NCBI GenBank assembly: GCA_034698045.1
Contig: JAQGAU010000325.1
Location: forward strand, 1-31,039
Direction of reading: 5' to 3'
DNA from: Paramacrobiotus richtersi
Lineage: Eukaryota > Tardigrada > Eutardigrada > Parachela > Macrobiotidae
DNA length: 31,039 bases
Position numbers and translations under genes: made by a program
The notes under the pieces: generated by a model
Seen by the model: only the letters and a program-made list of their open reading frames with translations
The model's database searches: none
Told to the model about the DNA's origin: nothing
Part shown: positions 19,986 to 31,039 of the stretch, piece after piece
Layout of the letters: the number at the start of each line of letters is the position of its first letter
How positions within the stretch are numbered: position 1 is the first letter of the stretch

Positions 19986-21918
19986 ATGAGACCCTACGCT
20001 TCTGTTGAGAGGATCGCGATTTCTCTGGTCACGGTAATGGGATTGGTATCTGTTCTTCTTGACTCCGTCCAGGCCTGCGGACCGGCGCCTTTAACTCGAG
20101 TGGAAAAGGTCAGTAAAATGTGCATTAGATGGAGTGCTGCATTACATTTTGGCACAAGTTCATTTTGTTATTATACATACATTATGACAGTTTACAAAGC
20201 TACGTAATTTTTTAAAGTAAGTTAGTCTCAGTCGATCATTAAAATCTTGTTATGTCAAAGGTCACCTTGATGGAAGAGTAAACCTTTTTACATAGAAATC
20301 GATCTGATCATGAGTAAAGATGTATATGTACGTATACGCTTCACATTTAGTGATAGTTTACGCTAAACTACTATCATATTCGACTCCTACTCTGTGTGCG
20401 TGGTGATTGTGCTTTCTTTTTCGCGCATAATTATACCGGTAGGCTGCACGCATCTTTCTAGCGTGGCGCTGGCTTGTCGACATATCCCGATAATAAATGT
20501 AGAACGCTTCAGGTTACACATCCCAAATTTGCATCTGTTATGTAATTAGCAGATGATAAATTTAGCTATAAGAAATGCGTCAGCTACATGGCCATCTGCT
20601 TTCTAGAAACGTTTTCTATAATGTAATGCGAGCAATGATTCCTAAAACTGCTCCCAGAATTACGACTTACAGGGAAGTTTCGCCGTCAGCCATAGAACGG
20701 TGATTAAAAATCTATCTATATAATTCGCTAAGAGTTTTCTGTATGTCGAGTCACTCTGAACGATCCACTCATTCAATTCTCAGGTGTCATATATCATTCT
20801 AAAGCTTATGTTGTCTACTTCTGCCATCGAAAGTAAAAACTGGGAAAAACAAACCCATTCAGGAGAAACGGGCAATTTTGCGCGGGTTCACTAGTAATGC
20901 TTAAAACATTATGAATGTTTTCATACAGACACAAATTTCTCTAATCAACTGAAAACAACATTTACCCCGACCTTTACTTATTATTTCAAAAGGTCAATCA
21001 ATACGGCACAACGTAAATATTTTACCCAGTATACGAGGATGCTTACAGGAAGCGATAACCGAATACAGGGAGTGTGGTAATTGCATCCCGATCAATGAAC
21101 TAATTGTTTTCCTTTGGGATATGACACTTAACAACTTACGTGTAGGGTTCTATTCACAGAAAACGACCACACTGGCCGTCATCCCCAATGATTTCAAATC
21201 CCACCAGAAAACCGACGGAACGCCCAGTCCCGACGGCGTTCACAGATCGGTTGTGGAAAACATTTCCTCGAATGCCGTCGGGTGTACGATTACCGTTTCT
21301 CCGGTAAGATTATTGGGATTACTCATAGACATTGAATTACAAATAATTTTCAGCTAAGCAACTGAACCATCTGTTGTTTCATTTTCAGTTTAAATACGTC
21401 ATCGTAATTACCGATTTAGCATTTAGTACGGCTTGGCGCAGCAAGTTTATCAACAAAATACTAGTGAAAATGAAACAAAAATTAGTTTAAAAATTATTGT
21501 TAACATCAGAATAATAATCATCATAATTACGTCTGTTAGGAATTATTTAAAATATTTTACTATCGATAGTAAGATATTTTAAATAATGCCTAATAGACAG
21601 ACATATGATAGATATTAAAAATAATTTTTGAACGTTTGTATCATTAGCCACATCTCCAAAAGAGTTTTGCTTCGCATATTTTGATTTGCACCGAGATTCG
21701 CGTAGACTATAGCATAGGGAGTACCCCTCCATAACGTCTACATCTCCGCTTTGCAGGAACAGCAGATAAACGGACACTGTGTGAGCAATCTCGTGCCCGG
21801 CATGCCAGGCCTCTGCCAGAGCCCGGACGGCCGTTACATCAACTTACATCCGCCCTGCAGTACCAACAAGCTGCCGGTAAAAAAGCGGCTGAGACGAGCC
21901 AGCCAGCGACCTCGATAA
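19986..21918 (+). CDS. Unrecognised small secreted cysteine-containing protein
   Basis: Three exons, all phase 0: 19986-20108, 21160-21303, 21757-21918; 142 residues. The signal peptide has a hydrophobic core (ISLVTVMGLVSVLL) and a likely cut after SVQA-30, leaving CGPAP at the new N-terminus. The mature part has five cysteines (residues 31, 83, 97, 109, 123), one N-glycosylation sequon (NIS, 75-77) and a strongly basic tail (KKRLRRASQRPR). An odd cysteine count suggests either an intermolecular disulfide or one free cysteine. I do not recognise the family. Size and form suggest a secreted signalling or defence protein, but that is a guess. A short 5' exon at 19404 may extend it. Confidence 0.6.
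20109..21159 (+). other. Long intron 1 of the secreted-protein gene
   Basis: 1,051 bases from GTCAGT to TTCACAG. No coding frames, RNA gene or repeat recognised. Confidence 0.55.
21531..21602. repeat. 72-base near-perfect palindrome (hairpin)
   Basis: The two halves meet at TATC|GATA. The inner 46 bases (21542-21587) pair with one mismatch. The outer arms, GTCTGTTAGG and CCTAATAGACAGAC, pair with small bulges. There is almost no loop, as in a small foldback transposon relic. It lies in intron 21304-21756. Confidence 0.85.
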
Positions 21919-22161
21919 CCGCCTGGATAGATCCCTGGATGGAAAAAACTGGCGCCTTTTTTTCAGTCTGCACCATTCTCTTTTTCTCTCTTGTTATAAG
22001 CAGTTTTTACCCCGTCTGGTTGTTGCTCCGATATGAACGGCACAAATTTATCAGGATAATCTATAATAATGTCGGCCACAGTTAGTTTGTTTACCTCACG
22101 TTCCATCCAAAAATTATTACCCTTCATACAATTTTTTCAGTGTTATTTTAGCGCACACGGG

Positions 22162-22167
22162 AATAAA
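22162..22167 (+). terminator. Poly(A) signal of the secreted-protein gene
   Basis: AATAAA about 245 bases after the stop codon; first canonical signal downstream. Confidence 0.5.
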
Positions 22168-22750
22168 AAAAGGAGCGCACATAAATGATAAATCACTGCG
22201 TACCTAAACGCAACTGAATCAGATACCGTCACATCAAAAGTGTCACAGGATTGTCTATAATATTATATTAGCACGCGGTATGCGGAATAAAATATTTTGG
22301 GTCTCATCGGATCTGAATTCGCTTTTAAGTAATCTGCTTACTTGGCAGTTGGCCAGAGGTTTTTCGCAAGCTAAAGCTTGTAAAGAATAATAAAGAAGTA
22401 TATTAAAAGCTTGTCATCATTCGGTATTGTTCTATGCAAGGATTACGCATAGTCGTACGAACCCTAAAGAAAACGATCAAAGAACGCACATCGACAATAG
22501 GTACGAGATAAGGGCACTTCGCGACCTTGAAATCTTCACGTTATCGCATAGTTAACATAAGTGACACACACTTTATCACGACACAATGAAATCTAAACAC
22601 AACATTATCGTTAAGATGCTAATAGTGAACCGGAAATGTATTGACACTAGTCGGGACTAGCGCTCGCTTAAACCCGCAGTCGGCTTCGTACAACTGTAGG
22701 TGTGGGTCAGTTTTTCAGTGTTGACTGAAAACACGTGGTATCCATCCAGA
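22168..22750. other. Upstream region of lipase 1
   Basis: Non-coding; nothing recognised apart from an in-frame upstream ATG at 22700 that continues into the lipase frame. Confidence 0.45.
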
Positions 22751-25700
22751 ATGTGGTCTCTCACTTGGACAGCCATTGTGGTCAGCGTTGTTGTCCACAC
22801 AAGCGCACGAACCATAAAGCAAAACCAGCAACAACGCTCCGAAGTATGTTGTGCCGATCTGGGATGTTTTGCCAATGAGGGACCGTTCTGGAGTCTGCTG
22901 AACAGGTAACGAATTCATCGCTTGTTAAACAGTTGTGCACCAGGATAGTTGCTTTTTACCCATAGAGTAACACCTTAAACTTGTAATAGGTATGTTCTAC
23001 AGGTTATTAGGTTGTTGGGTAATTGTAACAAAACGACCGCCAGTTTGTTTTTATTGCGATATTACTATACCGGTGCATGTGGAATTCATTTGTGTAATTA
23101 GACAATCAAATCCATGTTTATTTTTTAGGCCGATCAGTGTTACACCCGACTGCGACCACGTATCATCCATGAATTTGTTCCTGAACAGCCGAGCTGTTCT
23201 GGTGCCTGACATGCAGACGATTGACCCTTACCAGCTCCGTACAATAATCGATTCCGATTTCAAAGTGGACAAGGATACCAAAATTTTGATCCATGGATTT
23301 ACCGATCACTGTGACTGGCCATGGTGGAGAGTATGTATATACAAAGATACCAGAATGTTCAATTACGATAGTTAAACGGTCATGGTTTCCCGTACAATTT
23401 CCAGTCTTGTTTTTTATTCTAATTAACTTAGTTCGTAACTTATACGTTAGATATATTGATAACTGTATTACATGATCATTCCATACAGATATCTTTTTTG
23501 CATAGCAAAACGTACTTGTTTTCCATAAATAAAAGTGTTAGTGCCGGCTATTCGTTATTGTATAACAATAGTCTCAATATAATTGTAAGTTATATTTCAT
23601 TTAATTTACCCTGTGTTTCTAGGACATGGTCGACAATCTACTGGTCGAAGATGATTTCAACATCATTCGTTTAGACTGGAGTAATTAAATCCTACGAAGA
23701 TTCAGATTAGAGTCGCAGGATTTTAAAAAAGATACGTGTACGTTTTTAGCGAGTGGGAACTGGCCACCCTACACTTCCGCAACAGCTAATGCTCGAGTGG
23801 CTGGAGCGTATTTGGCCAAGTTCATCCTCATCCTGCAGAATGAACTCAATTACAGCCCATCAAAAATCCACATTATCGGACACAGGTAAAAAGCGCGCAT
23901 CGTAATCGATTTTTTTGTAAATACGTAATAATCTTCGTTAAACTTCTGTTTACTATGAATCGTGGTTGAATCGATATTTTTGTTACGGAAATCATACGAT
24001 ACCAATATGTTTTTGATTTGCAGCTTGGGATCACATGTTGCCGGTTACGCCGGGGAACGCGTAAACAAAGTGGGAAGAATTTCCGGCATTGATCCCGCAG
24101 GTAGAGTATAGCACATGTACCGTGCACGTATTGTGCTGTCGGAGGGCACAACAGAACTAACTGATTGAACATTCAATTACTAAAATTAGTAACTGTCGGA
24201 TAGGTCCGTACTTTACCAACATGGACCCTGTTGTTCGTCTGGATCCTACGGACGCTGCGGTTGTCGATACGTTAATTACTGATGGAGAAGTAAGCTAACA
24301 CGTGACTCCCAAATGACAATGCATATGAAAACGTTCTTGTACATGTGTAAGAATGTGTTTTTTCAGTCACTGTTGAGTCTCGGATTTGGTTCGCCGCAGG
24401 CAATGGGGCATCTCAGTAAGCTACCATTTATTATGAATTTAGTACCACTTCTCGCGCAGAACTAGCTTACACTAAATAATGCCCTTATAGTAAAGTATTA
24501 ATAAAATATAAATGAGTTTAATTTACAAATTGAAGGCAAAATGCACGTAGATTGCGGATCTAGCATTAATTAATGTCATTCCAGATTTCTACTTAAACGG
24601 AGGAGTCGCACAACCGGGATGCAGCTCATTGTACGCACAATACTATGTCCAAACAGTTCAGTGTTGAAACCTGTTTTTACGATGACTTTTTCCTGTAGCC
24701 TGACCCTTGGCTCCATTTTTGGTGGACCCACATCTTTCAACACAAGTTCATTCGGTACGATGACTCGATAACTTGCTCTACTTTCACTGCTCGATCATTC
24801 CTTGCCGTATAAATATTGTTTTTTGCCTGATGCGATAGATTGGTCTGCTACCGGTGTGCAAAGCTTTTACCAAACCGTTGGATGCAACCACTGGCGCGCA
24901 TTGTCGGTTTATACGGGTACGATTACGCCTTTCACATAAAAAGTAGTCCAAGACAAAAAATGTTCTGCTCATCAATTTTTAGAGACCATCCCCAGCTCGA
25001 AATGCAATCTGAAAGCGTTCCTGTGTAACTCACAACAAGAGGTTCGTTCGGCAAGGACACGCATTGCATAATTTGCATTACAAACAATATTTCCCTACTG
25101 CAGTACCAGAACTCGCAATGCTTCTCATCAGTCGACGGACAATGGTCCTATGCGGGATATCATGCCAACATCGCACTGGCTGTTTCTGGCGCATCCAAGT
25201 CTTTCCAAACGGTTACCACTGACAGGCCTCCATTTTGCTGTACGCGGTGATATGTGCATTTGATTTCTTTATGACAGCGATATACTATTTTCAGTGAATA
25301 GCTACGTATTAAGCATCCAGCTGCAACAGAAAAATTCCGCGAATAATGCACGAGAGGTTCGTTTTGCGTTTCATACGATAACTATTTATCGACTATCATC
25401 TTTGATGTTTACAGGAATCCGGTGTTATCACCGCAACGTTTTATGGATCTTCGTACACCTCGAAGAAGATCGCTTTAACAGAGGAGTAGGATGCATATAC
25501 TACTTCAGTCTTCAGCTAAATGACCCATACCGAAAATGTGCTTCTCTTTAATTTGAAGGAACATTGATATGAAGCCAGGTGCCGTACTGAACTTTCTAGC
25601 CCACTTGCCCAAATCCCTCGGACGCGTGCAGACCGTTGTTCTCAACTGGGAATCGGCATTCAGTATTCTCCCAACGGAATGGTTCAGAACTGGATATCTC

Positions 25701-25811
25701 CATGTAGAAGGTAACCCCAGTGTGCAGGACCAGAATGGAGCTATCACAACACTACGGCCCAGCAAGACATCAATCGAAGAAGACAAGGACTGGGCTGCTT
25801 ATGCAATATGA
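22751..25811 (+). CDS. Secreted pancreatic-type lipase 1
   Basis: Alpha/beta-hydrolase triacylglycerol or phospholipid lipase, secreted. Exons: 22751-22905, 23129-23330, 23623-23680, 23750-23885, 24024-24100, 24204-24289, 24367-24415, 24585-24630, 24699-24754, 24839-24916, 24983-25041, 25104-25239, 25295-25356, 25415-25485, 25559-25811; 1524 nt, 507 residues, frame intact. Signal peptide MWSLTWTAIVVSVVV; then VCCADLGCF and the oxyanion strand ILIHGF. Triad: Ser184 (GHSLGSH), Asp207 (GIDPAG), His306 (CNHWRA). The lid between the cysteines at PGC and GCN is somewhat longer than in pancreatic lipase. The last ~140 residues form a PLAT-like beta domain. Read without splicing it shows stops; several donors are weak (GTACG). 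I preferred Met 22751 over 22700 because it begins the signal peptide. Substrate is not predictable. Confidence 0.88.
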
Positions 25812-26777
25812 CTGTAAATGTTTGCCCGCGATAGTTTTTGGTGATGCGGCACAAAATGCATGATCGAAATCTGGGAAATGCATCTTATTGACGTCCAACT
25901 GGAAACGTGTTTTTAGTGCTTCGAGTTTACGGACAGCACGATACGCAGTGTACGGCTGTCATAGTATGAACAAACAACAACACCGTGAAAAGCAACAAAC
26001 GAACCTTTGGAATGTCTTAAGAATACTAAAAGAAACCGCTAGTATTGTGCGTCAGAAAACCACCACGATAAGCGAAAGATCCGCTAGGAAACGCCGCACG
26101 CTATCAGCCAAAGAAAGACCATTGCTTCTTATGCTTATCTTGCTTTCTTAGGTCGTGACCTTTCAGGAAGCGAATCAACGGAATTTGTAGTTCGCACTGA
26201 CCCGTGATACCTTAATGAGTATAGTCGTACAAACAGTTGTCAAAGCGCCATTCTTGGCAGTCAAAAAGAAGACAGACAAATGGCAGTTCTAACACGAAGG
26301 ACCACTACTGCATGTTGGACGTTGGTAACCGTATGACTCCCCTTTGCGCGTATGTAAATGGAGGTTCTGCTGAGAAGCCGTATGATCAGGTAGTCCACTT
26401 ATTGTAGGACAGGTAATTAAATGTGGCACGAGATACGAGTCAGCCGACACAGATTACGTGGATTATGGATACGGAACGATCTCGCGACTACATTTCGGGC
26501 AAACATGGAGCGGCATTTTAATTTGACGCGACGTTATCAGTTTACTGCCTGACCTTTGATATTTGTATACAAAGCTCGCTTTCGGCATACCCAACCCTCA
26601 AAACTTCGAATACGTCTGGTACCCAACGTTTTTGGGTATAGTTAAAACAGCATAAAATCAAATTAAATACTATGTACACAATGAAGTATGCAATGAGGAT
26701 ACTTGCGTCTGAGCCTGCTGCGCGGTACCACTTGTAGAAGATCGCTTCAAAAACCGTCAAAATAGGGGCCCTATTAA
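25812..26777. other. Intergenic between the lipases, no gene seen
   Basis: Nearly 1 kb. An open frame at 25888-26151 has no start context, splice sites or family resemblance and is probably chance. No canonical poly(A) hexamer for lipase 1 was seen. Confidence 0.45.
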
Positions 26778-26993
26778 CTGTCGACCGAAGCGAAGCGGAG
26801 GTCCTCTATACTCAGCCAAAATGGTTTTTGTGTTGTCTGTCGGTCGGTCAGTCACGGCAAAAAAAACATCAAAAACCATGCCTATTTTGGTTGCCACAAA
26901 CGTGCGTTTTTGTCTTATCGAATCTTTTGTGTTCCTTCGCTTCGGTCCTGTAGTGCCGCCATCAGCGAGTGCACTTACCTAGTAAGGTATAGT
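26778..26993 (+). mobile_element. MITE-like repeat, copy 1
   Basis: About 216 bases. GACCGAAGCGAAG (26783-26795) recurs inverted as CTTCGCTTCGGTC (26935-26947), forming 13-base terminal-type inverted repeats. Both ends match copy 2 at 30576-30820 in the opposite orientation, including the outer GCGAGTGCACTTACC segment (26964-26978). No coding capacity, so it would be non-autonomous. Confidence 0.7.
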
Positions 26994-27174
26994 CTGTGCA
27001 CCGCTGTGTATGATGCACATACTGCACAGTACTGTATTAGATACGCAATAGTTACAGTGGACAAGTAGGTAATCATTTTTAAGATACTCGTCCCAGTTTT
27101 CTTAAAGCAATCTAATCGACATGGTGGAACGGAACGTTATCGTTCTTTTGTATTGAGGTAAACGCAAATTTGCT

Positions 27175-27180
27175 TATAAA
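27175..27180 (+). promoter_or_regulatory. Possible TATA box of lipase 2
   Basis: TATAAA 170 bases before the chosen start codon of lipase 2. Position is plausible, but one hexamer in AT-rich DNA is weak evidence. Confidence 0.25.
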
Positions 27181-27349
27181 GAAAAGATAGGCATAACAAT
27201 GGTTTATGGCTGGGCATTCTCCGTAAATAAAACATTAAGGTTACGATATAAATGGTTGGATAGCGGGGCCCAGTTTCTTGCGTTGCAGTGTACAAGTCCG
27301 TTTTGGTCCAGAATTGTCATTCTCACAACACAGGCTTCTAACCAACGCC

Positions 27350-30308
27350 ATGACGCTCACCATCGCGCTTTTAACGGTCACATGTGCGCTGGCGATTGGA
27401 CTGGCCATTGCGACACCGACGCAATTCCAACGGGCGCCATCCAAAAAATTGTCCTTTCCCAAAGCACAATTCAAAAGTAAGATATTCTTCCCGAAGATTT
27501 ATGTGCAGTTTTCAGGGTACCTGAGGCGTAATTGTAGCTGAAGGCCTGAATCCCAAAAATTCTTCTCAGCCTGTGGTGCTAAAACGTTGCTTTGACTATC
27601 CCTTTTTTCTCAACTTTTCCAAAAACTTTAGTATCTGCGTAACTGCGTTATGCATCACTGACTACTTTTATGTAGGTCAAGAAGCCTGCTGTGGAGATCT
27701 GGGATGTTTCAGCTCCGGTGGTGCGTTCTTTGACCTGCTCAACAGGTAAATGCTGCAATTCAAATAGTGAGCTAATGGTTCACACATTTTATGTATTTAC
27801 TTTCCAAGTAGAGCTCCGCAATATTTTTCATCTCGGTGTCTTTGTTCACCCGCATGAATAAGTCTCTTTGCGACAGGCCAATTAACTCTGTGCCAAACTG
27901 CAAACTGACGGAGAAGCTTAAACTGTATTTGAACACAAGAACCAATCCCGTCGCAACACAGCTGATAAATGCATACGATTCAACAACCATCGACGCATCG
28001 AATTTCGATCCGGCCCACAAGACCGTCCTTATCATCCACGGGTTTTTGGATAACTACCAGTGGCCGTGGTGGAGAGTGAGTATAATGTATCTAACACCCA
28101 TTTGAACTTTTGCCATTACTAAACCTTTTTTTAGGAAACGATTAAAGAGATCCTTCTAGATGGGGATTACAACGTGATTCGCCTGGACTGGTGTGAGTAA
28201 ACAACGTTTAACTGGAGTGTCACGAAAGTTATCGTATTATACTATACAGCGCATGGTAACACGCTCCCCTACTTGCAAGCCGCAGCCAACGTCCGATTGG
28301 TTGGAGTCTTTGTCGCCCGCTTCCTCATCCACCTGCACGAACAGTACGGTGTCGATCCGGCCAATATGCACGTTGTGGGTCACAGGTATGTATTTAAACG
28401 CTTAAGTACCTGCATGCTTAAGAGAATGGCCGTTTAGAAAAGCAGAATCTTTTGTCTAGTCTGGGAGCGCATGGTGCTGGCTATGTTGGAGAAGCAATGA
28501 AAAAGAGGGCGAACCTGACCCTGGGTCATATCACCGGTCTGGACCCGGCTGGCCCGTACTTTACCCATTTGCCCACGGAAGTCCGTCTGGACCCTAATGA
28601 TGCTGCCTTTGTTGACACGGTATGAATTTAATCTTTAACAGGGATATAGAGATATAGATACATATTTCCGGAAAAAGCAATGATGTGGAATATCACTGCT
28701 AGATTGTTACTGATGGAGAGACCATTTTTGACATCGCCTTCGGTTCCCCTCAAGCAATGGGACATGTTAGTAAGTTCAAATTATAAGTTAGAACAAACCT
28801 TCTGCGGTCACAGCTACTTATTCCCATTGAGCTAATTAACTGTGTGCCTTTTTGCCCAGATTTTTATCCTAATGGTGGACTCAATCAGCCTGGATGTGAA
28901 AGCGGGTTAGTAGAGCTTAACAGATTACGTTTATAACGGTTCTGCAAGCGCAACCTTGTTGCGACGTTCGAATAAAAACTGTTTCCTGATTTCAGGCTTT
29001 TGGCCACACTTTGGCACGGTCCGTCGATGAACAGCACTTCTTTTGGTATGAAAAAAAAAGTTTGATTTTGTTTGTACTAGATCGCAAATGAAATTTCGGA
29101 CCTCGTTGCAGACTTGCTGGGAACCGTTGCTGCCACAGCGTTTGAAGCTTTTGCGTGCAATCATGCCCGTGCCCCAGTTTTATTCTACGGTATCTAGACT
29201 GCATGTTTCTTTATATTCAAACAAGTCTTTAAAACAATCTTGATTTACAGAGAGTATCAACAACAAGCCATGCTCAATGAAGTCATTCGAATGCGGAGAT
29301 TACGAAAAGGTTCGTTTACATGGCGATAACCGTAAAGCTTGTCAATAGTTGCACATTGAGTCTTACAATTCGTTTAGTTTTCACGTGGAGAATGCTTCCA
29401 ATGTGCCGGAGAAAAGTGCGCTACGTTGGGGTGGCATGTGGATAAAGGCCTTGCTCAGAAATACCGTACCAAGAAGTATTACACCATCACTACGGAAAAG
29501 TCACCTTTTTGCAGTTAGTACTAGTTGTTTTTGGTACGAGAGCATTCAGTTCAATGTGCGTGGCTTTTTTAGCATTCCCTCACAAGATTTCCTTCAAACT
29601 GCAAGAGAAAAACGACGAAAACGACGCTAAAACAGTAAGCTACGATATATTGTACAACAGACAAAATTTTACTTACTAATCTATTTACAGCGATTGGGTC
29701 ACGTTTATGTGACTCTAATCGGAACACTGGCAACAAGTGAAAAGCGACAGCTGACGGCAGAGTAAGTGCAGTATAATACAGAATACTGTTATATAATTAT
29801 ATCGTATGGATCATTTGTGACAGAACTATAATCCGACCACTGCTTTCAAATGATGGTGTAAAGAATAACTGATCGAAAAAAAATCGTCAAAAGTTCTGAG
29901 ACATAAGTTTTCTACTGAAATTAGTTCGCTCTTTGTTATAATAATTGTGCAATAATCAATTGGCACATATCAGCTTGTCCACCTTACAAGTTAGTAACGC
30001 CAAGCATGAGTGTGATTTTCAAATAACATTTCTTTTGTAGCTTGACGGACCTGGTGCCTGGTCAGACGTATACATACTTTTTCGAGACCCGTAAAGAGCT
30101 GGGCAAAGTGCAGTCGGTGATCTTCTACTGGGACAACAAGGTCAACCTGTTGAATCCTTTTGACTGGATTCGCACCCATTACATTTACCTGGACGGTAAC
30201 ATTGTACTGACGGAGGTCAATGAAAACGTCTCCACATTCCTTCCATCCCGCAACAAGGTCGAAGAAGAGAAAGACATGCATGCGCCATTAGTTCATTCCA
30301 CCGTCTAA
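27350..30308 (+). CDS. Secreted pancreatic-type lipase 2
   Basis: Paralogue of lipase 1. Exons: 27350-27476, 27676-27745, 27877-28075, 28135-28192, 28250-28385, 28460-28619, 28703-28769, 28860-28905, 28996-29045, 29112-29189, 29251-29309, 29378-29513, 29573-29634, 29691-29761, 30041-30308; 1587 nt, 528 residues, frame intact. Signal peptide [19 protein letters not shown], then ACCGDLGCF and VLIIHGF. Triad: Ser197 (GHSLGAH), Asp225 (GLDPAG), His322 (CNHARA). A PLAT-like C-terminal domain follows from about residue 378 and ends near VHSTV. The exon 12/13 junction (29513/29573) was chosen because both exons then have the same length as in lipase 1 (136 and 62) and SPFC aligns with PPFC. An in-frame ATG at 27278 lies upstream, but 27350 starts the signal peptide. 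Lipid substrate unknown. Confidence 0.9.
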
Positions 30309-30575
30309 GAATATTATTATGATGGCAAGGATCTTCTGGTGTTAGTAAACATTCGTTTCTGTTCACGAACTTACATCTCGCACAATTTTCAAGTGTAATA
30401 AGCACTGCTTATTAAAGCAATACGCAGCCGAAAAAATTCAATAATTAATGGCTGTTCAGAACATCGATTCAGTTTTACAACTACAACAGTGTGTACAAGC
30501 TCTGTTGTTCCGCATATCTGTACGTACAGGATTATGTAAAGTAGATTCAAAAGTAGCTTTTTTTAAACAGCTGAG
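30309..30575 (+). other. Lipase 2 3' UTR
   Basis: Non-coding sequence after the lipase 2 stop, containing the ATTAAA signal at 30411. Nothing else recognised before the repeat copy. Confidence 0.45.
30411..30416 (+). terminator. Poly(A) signal of lipase 2
   Basis: ATTAAA, the commonest variant hexamer, about 100 bases after the stop codon. Confidence 0.5.
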
Positions 30576-30820
30576 TACTGGGTAAGTGCACTCGCTTTTA
30601 GCGGGCACTGGTTGACCGAGGCAAAGGAAGTACATATGGGGATTTATTTATATAATTTATCTATATATAGAAATACAAACAATTTTAATTTTTTATATTC
30701 ATTTACGTTTACTAACTTCAATTTCTAATTAATGAAATAGTGACCGACGAATGACACACACGCCAAAATTCAGTTGCATTGAGTATATGGAGGACGTTTG
30801 CTTCGCTTCGGTTGATCAGT
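30576..30820 (-). mobile_element. MITE-like repeat, copy 2 (inverted)
   Basis: On the minus strand the two ends align with copy 1: ACCGAAGCGAAGC then GTCCTC..TATACTCA at one end, and TTCCTTTGCCTCGGTC then AGCGAGTGCACTTACC at the other. The middle is diverged and AT-rich. Together with copy 1 it brackets lipase 2. Confidence 0.7.
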
Positions 30821-31039
30821 CTTCAGCCGAATTTTTCAAACCGTCAATCACTTACTTACTGCAAGAAATATTTGAAAGGAAGGAAGCATCTTTGATTTTA
30901 AAAGGCAAAACTTAATATAATACTTTGCTGAACCGTAATTCAACCTGTGATTTCAAAATCTCTGATTATACTTGGCGAATTTACTTGACGCTATAAGTGC
31001 TAAATTATGGCTGCATGATCGTCGGCAAAAGCATTGTTG
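30821..31039. other. Window end, nothing recognised
   Basis: AT-rich sequence with no coding signature or repeat that I can identify. Confidence 0.4.

Noticed and set aside
19986..21303. Secreted protein as a hedgehog ligand, from the CGP mature N-terminus
   Set aside because: Beyond CGP and a vague IPN match there is no hedgehog core, and the protein is far too short with unrelated cysteines.
22751..25811. Lipase 1 as a pseudogene, because unspliced frames show many stops
   Set aside because: Fifteen exons with GT-AG borders give one 507-residue frame with an intact Ser-Asp-His triad, and the exon lengths match lipase 2.
25888..26151. 87-residue frame between the lipases
   Set aside because: No start context, splice sites, signal peptide or recognisable family.
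29500..29549. A 50-base intron in lipase 2 joining 29499 to 29550
   Set aside because: It keeps frame, but it breaks alignment with lipase 1. The 29514-29572 intron gives exon lengths identical to the paralogue.

Overview
This is eukaryotic nuclear DNA from a compact, gene-dense animal genome. The genes are cut by many short GT-AG introns (most 45-370 bp) and end in AATAAA-type polyadenylation signals. The gene content is metazoan: an estrogen-related nuclear receptor, a p24 cargo receptor, TIPIN, a minor-spliceosome protein, membrane gamma-glutamyltransferases and secreted lipases. Small introns, close spacing and tandem duplicates fit a small-genome invertebrate. A tardigrade or other ecdysozoan is my guess, but nothing in the sequence proves it. 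I see no bacterial, viral or CRISPR features.

Layout. 1-972 (+): 3' part of an estrogen-related receptor. 1328-2116 (-): PDCD7-like U11/U12 snRNP protein, tail-to-tail with the receptor. 2364-3059 (+): TMED10-like p24 protein. 3705-4027 (-): unrecognised 71-residue protein, converging on the p24 gene at a two-sided poly(A) element. 4560-6414 (+): TIPIN in six exons. 7087-12778 (+): gamma-glutamyltransferase copy A with two candidate alternative first exons. 13895-17465 (+): gamma-glutamyltransferase copy B, a tandem duplicate. 17.8-19.4 kb: no gene seen. 19986-21918 (+): unrecognised small secreted cysteine-containing protein. 22751-25811 and 27350-30308 (+): two pancreatic-type lipases of 15 exons each. 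The second lipase is flanked by two inverted copies of a short repeat with terminal inverted repeats.

I rebuilt splicing by hand, using splice signals, codon phase at each junction, paralogue comparison and family motifs. For TIPIN, both transferases and both lipases the summed exon length is an exact multiple of three with no internal stop. The known motifs also fall in place (catalytic Thr of the transferases, Ser-Asp-His of the lipases), so these models are fairly secure. The first five genes look like unrelated housekeeping or regulatory genes packed closely. The second half holds two local duplications of surface or secreted enzymes: glutathione and gamma-glutamyl metabolism, and extracellular lipid digestion.

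Most worth a second look: two mutually exclusive first exons, both ending in codon phase 2, that would give copy A of the transferase different 60-75 residue cytoplasmic tails carrying sorting-like motifs; the loss of those exons in copy B; 3' UTRs of the two copies that are unusually alike; intron gain or loss between the lipases; and the orphan secreted protein. I found no clear new multi-gene system.
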